Below the pieces are notes generated by a model that was not told where the DNA came from, did no database searches, and worked only from the letters and a program-made list of their open reading frames with translations. Shown here in pieces: positions 25,601 to 38,276 of a stretch of DNA of 64,000 bases (its first letter is position 1; every line of letters begins with the position of its first letter). The translations under genes and the position numbers were made by a program. The stretch lies in contig NC_134031.1 in the NCBI RefSeq assembly GCF_964204645.1, positions 3,455,001 to 3,519,000 of the forward strand, in the 5' to 3' direction. The DNA is from Tubulanus polymorphus (lineage: Eukaryota; Nemertea; Palaeonemertea; Tubulaniformes; Tubulanidae).

Positions 25601-27200
25601 TTGTATTTAACGCTAGTAAATTTAATTCATCTTCGGAATTTTAGGAAAATTAACATAATTCTGCCCCCTGCTGTGAGCAGAATAAATAACATCTTCCTTA
25701 AATGTGAATTGCTCGAGTCACGCATATTTATGCCCATTCATAATTTATTTCTGAATGCAACTTCCTTACTAAACAAATTGATGCATAGTAGGTGCTGGCA
25801 ACACTGTGTGAACTAGAATTAGATCAGTAACGCAGTAGAGATTGTATTTTAGGGTTTGATTTGACTTCTGTCATCAAAATTCACATAATTAATGACTTAA
25901 AAATGAATTCAAATTGGAAAAGTTTTTAACCAACTGCTGAGAAGAAAATCCTGAAATGTATCAGTTACTTATCATCGAATAGTAATAGTCCATATGAGTA
26001 GTCATCTCTTAAGCTTATTAGATGTTAGTACTACTGATCACTTTTACGGTTGAACTAAAAAATGATGTTCTTTTGAACCATTCTTTCAAATGTTGGAATG
26101 AAAATTATGATTTTCAGGATGACTCTATTGGTCCGGCTGAGTCTGATTCAGACGATAATATTAAAGAAATAGAGGTCCGTTTTACACCTCTTCAATTTTA
26201 ATTTATTTTATTCACTCTGGTAGTTCATATCACAAAATTGGCGAATTCATTCATGCGTTTAGCGTATAATCGGAAGATTTTATTTGCGCGAAACAATTTT
26301 GTGGTTTGTATAGCTTGAAGCTCGAGTGTAAATATTATGATAGGTTGCAAATATTTCAAGGCTGTTTTAATTGACCAGTTCTAACTCAAGCCTGTTGCAA
26401 AAAAGGTTGTCCAAAGTTAACTATTGGATAACTGTGACATTTTAAACTGGGATTTTAACTGTGGTATTTATACATTAGTTGACTTACCGAACCAAATTTT
26501 GAGCAGCTTTTATATAGTCTTTTAACGACCTCAGATCAGTCTCATTAAGACCATGTGCAATTCGCCCCACTGCACACTAGGGGCTGTGGTTGCTCAAAAG
26601 TTGTTTAAGGTTACCATCGGATAATTATTCGGTTAATTTTCACTATGTCAACTATGTACTGGTTAACTCTGACCAACCTTTCTACAGCTGCTGGCCCATG
26701 ATATTGAAGTAAAAGTTATAACTTGTTCATAAAACAGGCTTTCGTAATATTTGAAGTATGGTTATCTTGGTGAAGGGTTGGTAAACGGGAAACTACTGTA
26801 AGATTTTTCATCTAGTGATATTTCGCTTCGGTCAGGCTGTTGAGAATCTTTAACCAAAGCGCCCTCCCTGTGGCTTGGAAAGAGACATCATTTACAAGAA
26901 CTGTATACTTTCAGAAATCAGATAAAGAAAAAGAAACCGAGCGTCAAGAATCAGTGAAAGCAGTAACGCCTCCGAAACCACTTTCCGACGCTGCGAAACG
27001 TGTACAAGATTTAGAAAAAGAGCTAGAACTGGATTTAGATGATTTGAATTTAGACGATAATATTGATACATCGGTAAGAATTCGTAGATAATTTCCGGAA
27101 ACTTGCTTTCTTTTTTCATTATTTCTATTTCAAAAACGTATATCTTGTCTTTCTATTCTTTCAGGATGTAAATTTAGATGAAGATTTACTAGAGGACTAG
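16614..27200 (+). CDS. COPB2: Coatomer subunit beta' (COPI coat)
   Basis: Beta'-COP is a COPI vesicle coat subunit whose propellers bind dilysine cargo signals during Golgi-to-ER retrieval. Twenty-two exons: 16614-16616, 17690-17827, 18094-18180, 18485-18611, 18862-19010, 19182-19328, 19711-19810, 19898-20040, 20428-20627, 21265-21464, 21743-21849, 21959-22102, 22197-22327, 22863-23070, 23387-23497, 23574-23788, 24134-24226, 24582-24762, 25323-25466, 26118-26174, 26915-27073, 27165-27200. All phases agree (959 aa; human 906). The start [18 protein letters not shown], the WD repeats ([31 protein letters not shown]), [18 protein letters not shown], the alpha-solenoid part and the acidic Asp/Leu-rich tail ending in Glu-Asp match the family along the whole length. 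The first coding exon contributes only the ATG, directly followed by a GTAAAT donor. The extra length is in the acidic tail. Confidence 0.97.
20916..21026. repeat. Dispersed palindromic repeat, family A (copy 3)
   Basis: This COPB2 intron copy starts GGATCCGATTCCAACAG and ends CTCTGGAACTGAGTCC. The same terminal pair as at 11,133 is recognisable with several mismatches. Confidence 0.6.
23186..23286. repeat. GGTGGCC/CTGGAAAA repeat, short copy
   Basis: The unit starts GGGTGGGCAATGACCTGG and ends AAGTGGCCACCCTGG, an inverted terminal pair. CTGGAAAACTTGG and TCAGGGAAAATTC lie inside. It sits in a COPB2 intron. Confidence 0.6.
23805..24050. repeat. GGTGGCC/CTGGAAAA repeat, long copy
   Basis: This copy contains AACTCAGGGAATTTG, AAAATCAGGGATTTTG and, near the end, TAGGAATTTGTAAATGG before AGTGGC. 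It shares the TAATATTTTAAAC and AATCTCTCCATTC segments with the copy at 8690. It lies in a COPB2 intron. Confidence 0.55.
26395..26690. mobile_element. Possible non-autonomous element with imperfect inverted ends
   Basis: In COPB2 intron 20 the left side has AAAAGGTTGTCCAAAGTTAAC, and about 250 bases later GTTAACTCTGACCAACCTTT appears, its reverse complement with a few mismatches. The interior is unremarkable and no clear target duplication is visible, so the boundaries are approximate. Confidence 0.35.
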
Positions 27201-29266
27201 CTAATAGTAGCGCATAGCCGAACTTTGATGAACTTTTTCCAGAAGTGCTATAAATATTTAATATAAAGTATACCGAAAATGAAACGATTGTAAATATAAC
27301 TGTGTTGTCCGTGCGAGAAAAAAACTGCGTGTACGGGTACACCGATCAGGATGTCCAGTTTGAATGATTGAGAAGATGGGGATAGACTTGGTCTACGGAA
27401 AAAAGACGCCTCGATTATCGGGGATTAGTGCCTGAAACTGATTTGCTGTCGTCCACGAAACAGTCCCTGAAATTGTTCACTGTTTTTCCATGGAACAGTC
27501 TCCAAAAATGCCCTTCTGTCCCCCGATCGTAGGGATCGCTTCCTTAGAATACAAATTGTTTCCTTTTTCTTGCAGACCTGACTAATACTATCTATGAGTA
27601 GTAACTGTTAAAAAATTATCAAAAAATTACTCTCAAAATCAGAATTGTTTCTAGGTCATTTTCAATTGAACGACTATTTGCGTTGTCAAATTGTGTTGAT
27701 AACTGCTACAAATGGAAATCCTTTGTACCGATAATAAGGTCTGTTTCTTATTCCTGAAAATAACCCGAGTTATTGAAAACTCAGTTGGTAACTCTTACTG
27801 TTTCTACTGCTGTGATAGAATATATGCTTCAGCATTGAACCACGAGCAACTAACTGAAAATAGGCAGATATTTCATACACATCCCGTATTTATTTTGGTT
27901 CATTGGGTAATTTTCGATCTCTTCTGCTAGAAATCACGTGTCTATAAATCTTGAATTCTGAATTTGAATATACTACTCGAATGTACAATAGTCTGCGTGC
28001 GTACTTGCAATAATTTGTTGTATTTGATGAACTTTTTCACGTGAATGTCCTGTATTCCTTTAAATGGAAAAAACCTGATGGCGTATTTCTTTATTTTCTC
28101 ATCATTTTATTATTATATCGGTATATGGCTTTTTGCTGTGCATTGTTTCCGACTCTGGCACCGGACCGCTGCAGCTATGTTCCTTCCAAATTGTAGAATT
28201 ATTCGTCGAATCTTGATTCGCGCGATGTTTGACAACGATTCATAAAAGGCCGGGGGATTATTTGCGCCAGTGGTGTTTATCATTCATAAAAAACGTTTCG
28301 TCGTTTAAGAAAAGAATGTCGGTTCATGTGAAATATCATTCGAAATTGTACATATTACACATGTCATAATTATATTATAAATGTATTCATGTATACAAAA
28401 TACATTATATTTAACTATTGATAATCCTTTGGGTTGTTAAGTTCTTCATGTACCATTCATTGGCTAGCAGATTCAGATTTCAAGGGCCAACTTCGGTTAT
28501 CGGAGTAGGTGAAACTGAATGTCAGTTAGTCGGGTGGAACTATATTCCGGAAATAGTTCGGAAATCAAGCGCATTCGGTAATTAGTTCCAACCACTAGTC
28601 GATCGGCTAGCTAGGAAAACTGAATTTGGCCCAGGCTGTGCGCAATTGACCATTCCAGGAGCACGAGGGAACTGGTCTTCACTCGTTGGTTCGAGCTGCA
28701 GATGTTGGTTGCTTTTCAATTGAGGGGTTAAACTCGGCCCTGAATCCTCTAAGCAAATCAATGAAGACATTGTAACGTGTAGATGAAGATATATATTTAT
28801 AAAAATATACATTGCGTAAAGTGTAAATGCTAATCTCATTAAAATAAGTGACAAACAGGTGCACGGGCGGAAAAATCACGACAAAAATCTTCGTTACAAC
28901 AGATTATGAAAGCAGTTTAACCAACAAGCACTTAAAACTACAAATAACATTCAGCTTTAAGAGTTTCCAGAACAGACAGTTATGTTGAAATCTAAGTTCT
29001 CGAGGAAGATCTTCCTTAACAGGATTTGCTGGTCTTTTGAGTATTGGACAGCCTCGACCATCAACGACTTGACCTCTCAGTGAACTGAGAGGAAGGAATC
29101 TCTTGTTTGTTTTACTTTGGAGTAATCGGTCTGAATTCAAAGGATTCAGGTTTTACTAACTTTGAATTAAGGTTTTTAACTGGCATTCGCAAAGCAGTTC
29201 TTTCTTCAATAAAACCAGAATATTTAGCGTTGCACGCCTACATGATAACTCTGATCGGCTAATGAT
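27201..29266. other. Shared 3' region of COPB2 and NEK9
   Basis: The two genes converge here. The AT-rich sequence shows an AATATAAA-type signal about 60 bases after the COPB2 stop, but no canonical close hexamer for either gene. No open frame resembles a protein I know. I see nothing else of note. Confidence 0.5.
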
Positions 29267-32200
29267 TTACGAGTCATGTTCCTCGAGCTGTTTAATTCTA
29301 GTTGTCTGACTGTCCACGAGTTCTTTCAGCTAAAAATGCACATAAAAAGTTCTTGAGATACTAGTAAAACCTACAATTTGTGACTATATTTCAGATGTAC
29401 TTCTTTCAAGAATTTTTCGTCACTAAGAAACTGATAACAGTATAAACAACAAATATAAAGTTATGAAGAGAATAAGATTGCTTGGAATTTTTTTCCGTAC
29501 CTTTCTGTTTTCGGATTCTAATTCCTCGATGCGCATGCGTAAACTGTCTATTTCACTTTGACTCGATACACCACTACTGGGACTTTCAGAAACCTACAAT
29601 GATTTGAGAAAACGATAATGTGATAATATGATTTATAGAGTACGAGCTTTTGCAACTAGTGTATATTAGCTTCAGGTATCAAAATCTGGGTCACCTTTGA
29701 AGAACTACCCCGGTACCCGTCTTTACGTTTGACTGATTTCACACCAGGTTAACACAGCTCCTCTACAACTTAACTGGTAAATAATTGCACATCAAGATAC
29801 CTCAAATTTCAGAAAACTATTTCAAAAGATATCTCCACGTTGAACTGTTATCTCCGAGGTTGGTTGGCGAGTGGAATTTACTGTATATGAAGTGATGATT
29901 ATTAGATGATTCGTTAGAATATGTAAATTCGTGCGTTGTCTGCTACTATTTTGTGTACATACCGATGTGTAATCTTTGTTATTAACGACAGGAGCAGCTG
30001 TACCATGAATAGGTATGAATTCGGCATCTAGTTCCTAGAAACAGGTAGAATGTCTGGTTATCGTATTTTCTTTGTGCAATTCGCTAATTTTCGTAAATTG
30101 CTCTGGGAATAAGTGCAGTTACGCGAGTGTGGAGTTAAATCAGATGCGAAGATTTGACATTAGTGCTTATGATAACAAGACCCAGTTCCGTCATCATCTT
30201 AAGATTTGACTAAAACTACAGTGAACAATTAAGTCGCTACTTATGAGTCCCATTTCGTATTCCTAATTCAACTTAATAAGCATAAGTTATCAACACAATG
30301 AGCGTCCCAGCTATGATGACGACTTCACTGAGTTTGTCGTTGATTTTCTATGTTTTTACTGTTGAATCAAATCTAGTCCGAGAACTGCGGAACCGGGTCT
30401 GATATTGTTGTTAATTCGTACTCACAGCTTGTAGCCACGGAGGGACGGAACTTTCATCTAAAGGACGGTTTATCGATACGGGAGTGGCTTCGACCATCGC
30501 GGAACTCATCTCGTTATCGTAGGAAGTTGTGTAGAACGCACTGTCAACTTCATCGGCATATTCATTAGTTTCCGCTACAAACAAACATAAATATCCATTT
30601 GCAATCATATACATTGACTTCACAAGAGTTAGCTTACATACCGGTTATACTTATCTTACGATTAATACGTTTTTAGGACTTAAAAGGCTTAGATTTGATA
30701 CCAGTGTAAGCTTTGGTTCTAAAGCCAATCAAAAAGATTAAGATAATGCAGGTTTCGATTGGTCTCTACCTAATCAGGAATTTTCTTCTGGCACAATCAT
30801 TTTTCCCAGAATATGTCTACCTATTCTGGAATAGCATAATCTGATAGAAGGAACCAGTAGAGAGTTTATAACCAGTGCTAATTGCCATTACTAAACCTAT
30901 ACCTGCCTCAGTCTTTAGAGTTCACTATCTATATAATGTACTGGTATATAGACCACAAAATCGGGCTCAGGTTCCGTCTAAGGGGAACCACCGAGTATTT
31001 CTCCACATTTTTCATTCGAAATGATGTTTTGGAAATACAACTTACGTTTAGGAGCAGTGTAGCCGATGGTTTTCTGGTGCAATATTTTCTCTGAATAGAA
31101 AAGGTACCGAAACGAAATGAACATAAAGAATTGTCTATTCTCATCATTCTACAGTCGCTGTACCGTAAAGCCTCACCTGCGATGATAATAGTGTGCCAGT
31201 GTTTCGACGAGATATCCGACACGTGATGCAACGCTCCGAATATCGCTCTCGGAAACGCGATACAATTACTCCTCGGTCCATCTCGTACTTCCATTCCCAG
31301 TCGTCCATCGTCTCCGCAACCAAACGAATACACTTGACTATCTGCGTAAATAAACTACTCATAGTTAAACTTCAAAGAGGTTACTGATCGCAATCCATCT
31401 TCCCCCGGCAGGGATTCGAACCTGATGGCATCGAGATTGCCACGGCACGAAACCCTGCCATAATCGACCGTGTGCGCAGATACATGCGCAGTTCAGATGA
31501 TGTGATTTTTAGCCAATCAGAAATCCCGTTTTATTTTAGCCCGGGTTTTCCCATTTATAGTTCTTCCTTGAAATTTGCCTCAACGATTATACAACGAGCA
31601 ATCTGATTGGTGCCGCCAGTTTTCGTTCGGAAAGCTGCGCATGTACCTGCGCACCCGGTCTACTGATGCAGGGGTTCGTGCCGTGGCTGAGTGTAGCGAT
31701 GCCATCAGGTTCGAGTCCCTGCAGAGGTAGGATGATCACAATCTGGCCTGATTGAAATAAAATTAATTGCAAATTCATTTAACACAGCTTGTGCATAATG
31801 GTATATACTAATATTGACTGTGTGACGTTATGATTGTAGAGGAAGCATGGACGCCATGATGAGCGTGTTTGAAATGAAATAAAGCTACGTTAAATCGGAT
31901 TTAATCGTTTGTCCTCTAAGGGTTTTAATCCACTCGATATTCAGAACCAGGAGCAAAACAGAGAGGAGATCAACACATAATTCAGAGCACCACAGTATAC
32001 AGCATAGATAAGGATATCGAAATAAGTCGATTAACACTTTTCTTGTCACTTTCACTTAAATTTCAACCCGTGTTAGTTTTCAGTACATACCAGCAGTAGC
32101 GACGACTGTGAACCCGTCACCGCACGACACTTGTACGCAATGGTGTCCGGTTAAAACGCCGCCCACGACGCAAACGCCGTTTTTCTTCTTGTAATCACTC

Positions 32201-35200
32201 ATGCCCAGCTGCCTGTACTTATTGCAACCAAATGTTATCAAGTACCCGTACACTGCAACGATATTTGACAATTATTTCTTCAAATTCATTAAACATATAA
32301 ATACGTACGCTGCCTCTGATGATATGGAGCTGCCCTCAGTTACCGCTACGAGTATACTCATAATCAACGATAGCGCTATTAGATAGTCAACCATTGTTCA
32401 AAATTGACCAATGAGCTGAGTTCATTCACATTGCCAGCCAATCAGGAACTGTGTCATCCCGATTGCAAGCGCACCAATATTTAACAGTGAATATAATTGT
32501 AGTGGCAAAGACGGCAAAACTCAAAGTTGGTATGAGAAATTTCGTAAATCAACAGCGAACAAAATAACTTGAAACTTACAGTCTAGAACGGCGGAATGAT
32601 TTTGACCGGCGGCTACAGACACGATGTGGTGTCTACTGAGCGGCTTCACTACGGAGAAATTCAGCTTAATCGGAATGTCGTAGGATATCTAGACAAAATA
32701 GAAAGACGTGTCATCTAGCCAGGCCAAAAAACCTTACCCAATTGCTCCTGGGGCAGAGACCCCTAGCCTATATCCATGTGTACTAATCATTGCTCCTTGG
32801 GGATATATCATGCCAGGTGTCCCCAACAGCTCCTGGGTGGAGAGAGACAAGTCTCATCCACGGATGTACATGTAATTTGAATATACTAGAGTCAAATACT
32901 CTAACCACCATTAAATAGGAATTTACTTATCATTTGGACAGGCCTACCCATGTCTCAGCATCAGGCGAACTTGTTCAAGTAAATCATAGTGTTCAATTAT
33001 GGTCCATCCCTGCATTAAAACTCTGTCATATTCACCTTAACTTGTCGTTTTCGTAAACCGGCTGCAGCATTGTTGAATCCGAGTTTATTGTATTCGTTAC
33101 TGCCGCAAGCGAGCACTCGACCTCGTCTGGTCAACAGGAACGTGCCGTCTGGCGTAGCGCGAACACTGCGAATCACGTGTCGCATCTTTACCTTCTGCGG
33201 ACTGAAATGGTCATCTTCCGAGCCGAGCCCTAAACGTCCTGTTTCAAAAAAATTATTCGCTTTGATATCGACTAATATTCATTAGGTATCGATCAATCAA
33301 TACTTCCTAGAGCAGACGTAATTTTTACCCTTTCAGTACCTGAAAACTGATATGCGGTGTATAATCCTGTCAGCCTATCTAACCTTTGTAATGATACACC
33401 GCACAGTTAGGTAGAGGTAATATAGGTCCAGTATACATCGCACTTCGATGGAATTAACTATAATTCATAATTTTTTTCCAGTAATATAGAGTGGGAAACT
33501 GTAGGTATCGAAATGGTTAAATAAAGCGATGAGGTTGTAATTTCTATAATTACCGTATTCCCCGCAGCCCCAAGTGAAAACTTCAAAGTTCTTCGTCAGA
33601 ACGACGACATGGGCGTCGCCGCACGATACGAGTTCGGCCGGTCGCGACGAGAAAAAATCGACGAGCAACGGCGAAATAACGGTTTCGGTCGACTCATCTC
33701 CGCAACCGAGGCATCCGTAATAATTAGATCCAAACGTGTACAAATCGCCCTCCTCTGTGGAAAATAGAATAAAAGTAAAAGCATCGTTTTCAGAGAAATG
33801 TTAAAATGTCTCAAATTTTCGAGAGAAATTTACCCGTAATACAGACAGTGAACTCATCACCGCAGCTAGCTTGTACGACGTGCTGTCCTTCGAGCGCTGT
33901 TACTTTTTTTGGCGATCGATACGAGGAAGTATCGCCGTGCCCGAGTTGCCCAACCATCGGAGCACCTCCGTGAGAATGCTGGAGGAATGAAATATCAAAG
34001 GAAAAGGAATATGTCATCAGAGTTCGATTCCAAGATGCTGGAGCCTGTTGCACAGTCAGAGCTTAGATTTCAGACAATTCTGTAATGATCTGAGTTCTAT
34101 TAGATCTATAGCCAAACAAAAAACTAACTTAAGACCAGTCACAACTGTGCAACTGGTCCCTGAGATTTAAATCGATTCTTACCGCCCATGTGTAAAGTTC
34201 CTTTTCAACCGTAACAACCGCCAATTGTGACAGGCCAGCCGACACCTGAATTTGAATAACCACTTGAATAATGAATATTTAGAAATAAAAAATGCTTCAA
34301 TGATTTTATAGTTTACCTATCGACGGTACTTTTCAAGCTATCATGAGTTAAGCTATCATCAGATAGAGATGGAAAACCTGAATACTTGAGAGGGTCAGGC
34401 TACAGAAACATTCAACAAAATTCTAAACTAAAGTTTTGACTCTAAATTGTTGCAGAGGACATATTTAAATGTCCCACACAACTGCATATTGTAGATGAAC
34501 TCTCGAACTCCTGACTCCGAAATCCATATCATATCACCCCTTCTAAATCAGAATTATACCTCTAAATCAAAATCATACCTCTAACGCTGCTTTTCCCTCT
34601 CTGAATATATCGAGTTTCTGTGGAGTGAGTTTCCCACCGCCCCAATAATAAACCTCCGTCGATTTAGCCTTAACTACGGGTAACACGGTCACCGAATCGG
34701 ACACAGACGCTATCGCTGCCGACTTCCTTCTAGTCACAACCGTATTCAACGAGCTCACTTTCTTCTCTATTTCGCTACAAAAACACAAAATACACGATTC
34801 CAATTAGAACGAGGGTCTTCTCTTTCGACTCAAAAAAATATCCAGTTGAGAAGACTGCTGTTCATTGATAACGATAATTACATGTATATTCTTCTAACCT
34901 TCTTTTTAATGAAATTAAAGATGAATATGAAAACCTGATCATTTCAAACATACAGTAGAACCGACTTAATTCGGATCTTTTCTAACAAAAAAAAGTCATC
35001 TGGTTTATGAGAAATCCAAGCAAAATATCTTACATACAGGTAAGTTTATGCATAGGTGGACCATAAAATGATATCCACTTACCGGTAGATCAAAATTTGG
35101 ATTAAACCGATCTGAATTTAATCTGGTTTGAATGTATCTATTAATTGATAACTGATTAATGATATGTGATTAAACATACTGATTGATAAGGTGCTCTGAA

Positions 35201-37555
35201 GCAAGTGGGGTATGGAAATATGAAATTGGATTGAAAAGTCATTTCAGAAGAATTCTTACCTTCCCGATCCAGTAAATGGCGGATAAGCAAGGATTTCTTC
35301 TGCATTAGGACGTTTTGAAGGATCCTAAAAGATAATCGGGCAAAAGCTTAAATATGACACAAAATAACATGAATTCTTCTTTGGTTAATTCCAAAGTATA
35401 ATAATTTGCCAGTAGGCCAAAGCATAGATACCTTATCTAAGAGTAGATGAACAATTGATATGATTGCCGGGCTATAAAAATCTTTATCGACATCATCAAA
35501 GTCGCCGCTAACAATTTCAGCAGCCAGACGCAATGGATTCTACAAATATAGGACGATATCGATAGTAAATGCACCTCATTCACGTCAGCTCAGTAGGTTT
35601 CAATGTAGAAACTTACAGTTGCATCAAACGTCTTTTTCAGTGTCAGTAATTCATACAACACACATCCACACGCCCAGATATCACTCTTTTGATCATACCT
35701 AGAAAATGCAAAAAAATATGAGAATAGTTAAGAGAATACTAGTTAAGAGACGAATACCAGTATATTGATACCGGACCGATACTTGAAATAATCTCATTGT
35801 TGTTACAGTTTCTCATAAATAGAACTTACTGATCACCACGTATCAGTTCCGGAGACATGTAATACGGCGTCCCGACATACTACGAAATAAAGCAAATAGA
35901 AAAGTTGAACACTGAAAACATGGATCGCTCTAGAGATAAATTGTGAATAATGCTTTCGAACGTTAAGGAAATTTCATGTCGATTATGCCTCTCATATAAA
36001 TGCTTACCGATTGCGCCATAGCCGAATTGCTATCGAGCATTTTAGAAATACCGAAATCACCGAGTTTTATCAGGTGGGTTTTCGTGAGGAAAATATTCAG
36101 TGTTTTTATATCCCTGCGAAGAAATATGAATTCATTGTTGAATGAGTTCATATAACTGATCTTAGAAACTGAGCCCTGTTTCTTGAGTAAGTTAATCTCG
36201 AGTTAAACTCAAATTTTTGGTTTAATTGCCTTTTGGTTACTTTACAAAACATTTCAGATAAATTGTAAGATAATTTACCTATGTAATATTCCGTACTCAT
36301 GTATATGTATGACAGCAGATACTAACTGGTAAAAATACCAAATAACAGCCTAAAAAATACATGAAATTCATTAACATTTATATTGTGCAAGAATCCTGTA
36401 TTCAATACAGTTCAAATGTATTCACTCTTATTGAAATCATTGCCCCCAGGATATATACAGTACATATATCTCTGAATTAGTCATGGAATGCAGCACAAGA
36501 GCTGCTACTATAGGCGCTCAGGATCAGTCATCTATTAACTCAGCCCATTTATTCTCACTAGTAGCAGAGATTGTGACTTATCAGTGATCACTTTTTACTG
36601 ATATTTAAAGTACTTACAGTTTCATCCAATAATTCTTTCTCATTAGCAATTTTATGATACATAGTTCCACCTGAAAATCATTGACAATGAACTTAAACAA
36701 AATTATGAGATTAAACACGACTAAACATGACTGTACTATAAACTAGGGGTCCAGGGACACCATGCCCATTTGTAAAATAGTCTGAAATGCTGAAATTTGA
36801 AATTAATTTCAATGTTCCATTATTATTACCATAGTTTTAGTATCAACAAATATTGAAACTTCGAGTTTAAATATCATCAAATAAGAAAGCTAAACTGCTG
36901 TTAAATATTGTTATTCACATAGCTCATTATCATTACTGAAGCCTATAGTTTAATTAGGCCTAGTTCTAGAAGACCTGGGGCCGGCTCCATAATCAAGACT
37001 TAAGACCAAAAGTGGTCTTAAATCTTGTGACTGGCCATAAGTTGTTAGATTGGATATAGAACTAAGTAAATCTTAAAACGGTCCTAAGTCTAAGCCCTGA
37101 CTATGGAACTGGCCCCTGGGTTTCAAGATCGTCTGGTTAGTCAGGACTGATTCTAAGGACGACTGATTGCGAGCTTACCATTTGCATATTCCATTTCAAT
37201 CAGTAAAGTTTCGACATCGAGAAAATGATTGTAATACATCACGACGTTCGGATGATTCAACATCGATAAAATGTCGATTTCATTTTGAGCATCTCGCCGT
37301 TCTTTTTCCGTTAACGGAGCGAGATTTATTTCCTTCCAAACGACCAACGAGTTATCCTACGAAGAAAAAAAACCGACGATCTAAATATAGGGGGATTAGC
37401 AATAAATTGTGATTGGATTTGAATTGGAATGTTTTCCTCACCTCAGTTTTTCGATACAGTACTGCCTCTCCAAATGCACCTTTCCCCAACACTCTGATCG
37501 GTATATACGATGACTCCTGAGTTGATTCAGGCGCTGACACAGTCAGACCGCTCAT
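29267..37555 (-). CDS. NEK9: Serine/threonine-protein kinase Nek9 (NERCC1)
   Basis: NEK9 is a mitotic kinase that activates NEK6/7 and controls spindle assembly; its RCC1 domain restrains it. Exons (descending): 37555-37442, 37356-37179, 36670-36618, 36349-36279, 36113-36008, 35879-35830, 35698-35617, 35539-35432, 35324-35260, 34774-34579, 34245-34183, 33978-33834, 33754-33554, 33238-33036, 32688-32580, 32252-32091, 31341-31177, 30574-30426, 30034-29963, 29593-29501, 29329-29267 (about 815 aa; human 979). The glycine loop GKGAFGEA is at 24-31, the lysine in VVWKE at 46, HRDIKTLN at 138-145, DFG at 158-160 (human NEK9 has DYG), and GTPYYMSPE at 177-185. RCC1 blades follow at about 340-690, a Ser-rich linker, then a coiled coil at the C-terminus. 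The 33036 donor is preferred to one six bases earlier. NEK8 is excluded by the coiled-coil tail and overall order. Confidence 0.95.
30179..30402. repeat. Possible diverged family A palindrome
   Basis: GACCCAGTTCCGTC opens the stretch and GAACTGCGGAACCGGGTC closes it, an inverted pair of the family A type, but the interior is about twice as long. It lies in a NEK9 intron. An insertion or a subfamily could explain the length. Confidence 0.4.
31391..31745. mobile_element. Fold-back repeat with two opposed tRNA-like arms (copy 2)
   Basis: Both ends look like the same tRNA-derived head in opposite orientation. The left arm has GGGATTCGAACC (31411-31422), the complement of a B box; the right arm has GGTTCGAGTCCC (31708-31719). 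In the right arm TGGCTGAGTGTAGC resembles an A box. Inside, GTGCGCAGATACATGCGCAG on the left pairs with CTGCGCATGTACCTGCGCAC on the right, and CCAATCAGA with TCTGATTGG. The whole 355 bases can fold on itself. The core is shared with 2,013-2,275. It lies in a NEK9 intron. It looks like two SINE heads joined head-to-head, or a fold-back element that took in tRNA sequence. Confidence 0.7.
34035..34162. repeat. Dispersed palindromic repeat, family B (copy 1)
   Basis: GGAGCCTGTTGCACAGTC at one end and CAACTGTGCAACTGGTCCC at the other form an inverted pair. CTTAGATTT, TTAGATCTATAG and CTTAAGACCAGTC lie between. It sits in a NEK9 intron. Confidence 0.55.
36977..37119. repeat. Dispersed palindromic repeat, family B (copy 2, best preserved)
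   Basis: The unit runs from GGGGCCGGCTCCATAATCA to GACTATGGAACTGGCCCC. An inner small palindrome, AAGACCAAAAGTGGTCTTAA, and a TTAGATTGGATATAGAACTA segment recur in the other copies. It lies in NEK9 intron 2 and has the form of a small MITE. Confidence 0.7.
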
Positions 37556-38276
37556 TTTTGCGGTGGTAGGTCGGTGTATTTTGTATTTTGGAATGACAGT
37601 TCAATCTGACATTTCCGGGTATGTACCGACAATTAAGATTATCAATAACGGACAACTCCGAAAACATCCAAATCACGGTGGCCGGCTCTCGCTTAGTTTT
37701 TTGACGGCCTCAAAACCGTTTGTTATATTAACTTGTGTTGACAAACAATATATGACTTGTGTTTATCTTTTAAAAGTTAGTTTTCTTGTTAGTTTGATCG
37801 TTTGGCTTTATCAATATTGGCTCATGCCCTTGTCAGTAGGTAGACATTAATTTCGATGGAATATAACCACATATAAGTATCCGAAAGGTTTACACTTTTG
37901 ACTATAGAAAGTCAGAAGCAAATTCTACATTAAAATCTTTGAGCAATCATTTAAACAAACTGAAAACGCAGACGCCATCTAACGGTTTTCAAATGATTTA
38001 TGATTTTTGGTTGGTTTTTCCGTGACGTCATCCATGGCTAACGGCGGTGGCTCGTTGTGATTGGTTGAAGCCTGCAACGTACCTTGCTGAAATAGTTCTG
38101 AAAGACCGATTGAATGTTGCAAAAACTTTCCCAACAAAATCCATAAAAATACACGAATAACACACAGAATATTGTTCAATTTTCCAAATTGAATCTGAAA
38201 GTCCAGAGATCGAACATGCAAGATATAACATTTGATTGTATGTATTAATACACAGGGTTTAGTTAGAAGTGCCAAC
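37556..38276. promoter_or_regulatory. Bidirectional promoter region of NEK9 and DDOST
   Basis: The two start codons are 721 bases apart, facing away. A perfect full-site CRE, TGACGTCA, is at 38023-38030, followed by a possible CCAAT box in reverse (GATTGG near 38,058). ATF/CREB-type factors bind such sites. ATF6 prefers TGACGTGG, so a link to the ATF6 gene in this window is only speculative. Confidence 0.5.

Noticed and set aside
31400..31735. tRNA genes
   Set aside because: Only A-box/B-box-like parts are present; no acceptor stem or anticodon arm can be drawn, so these are repeat heads.
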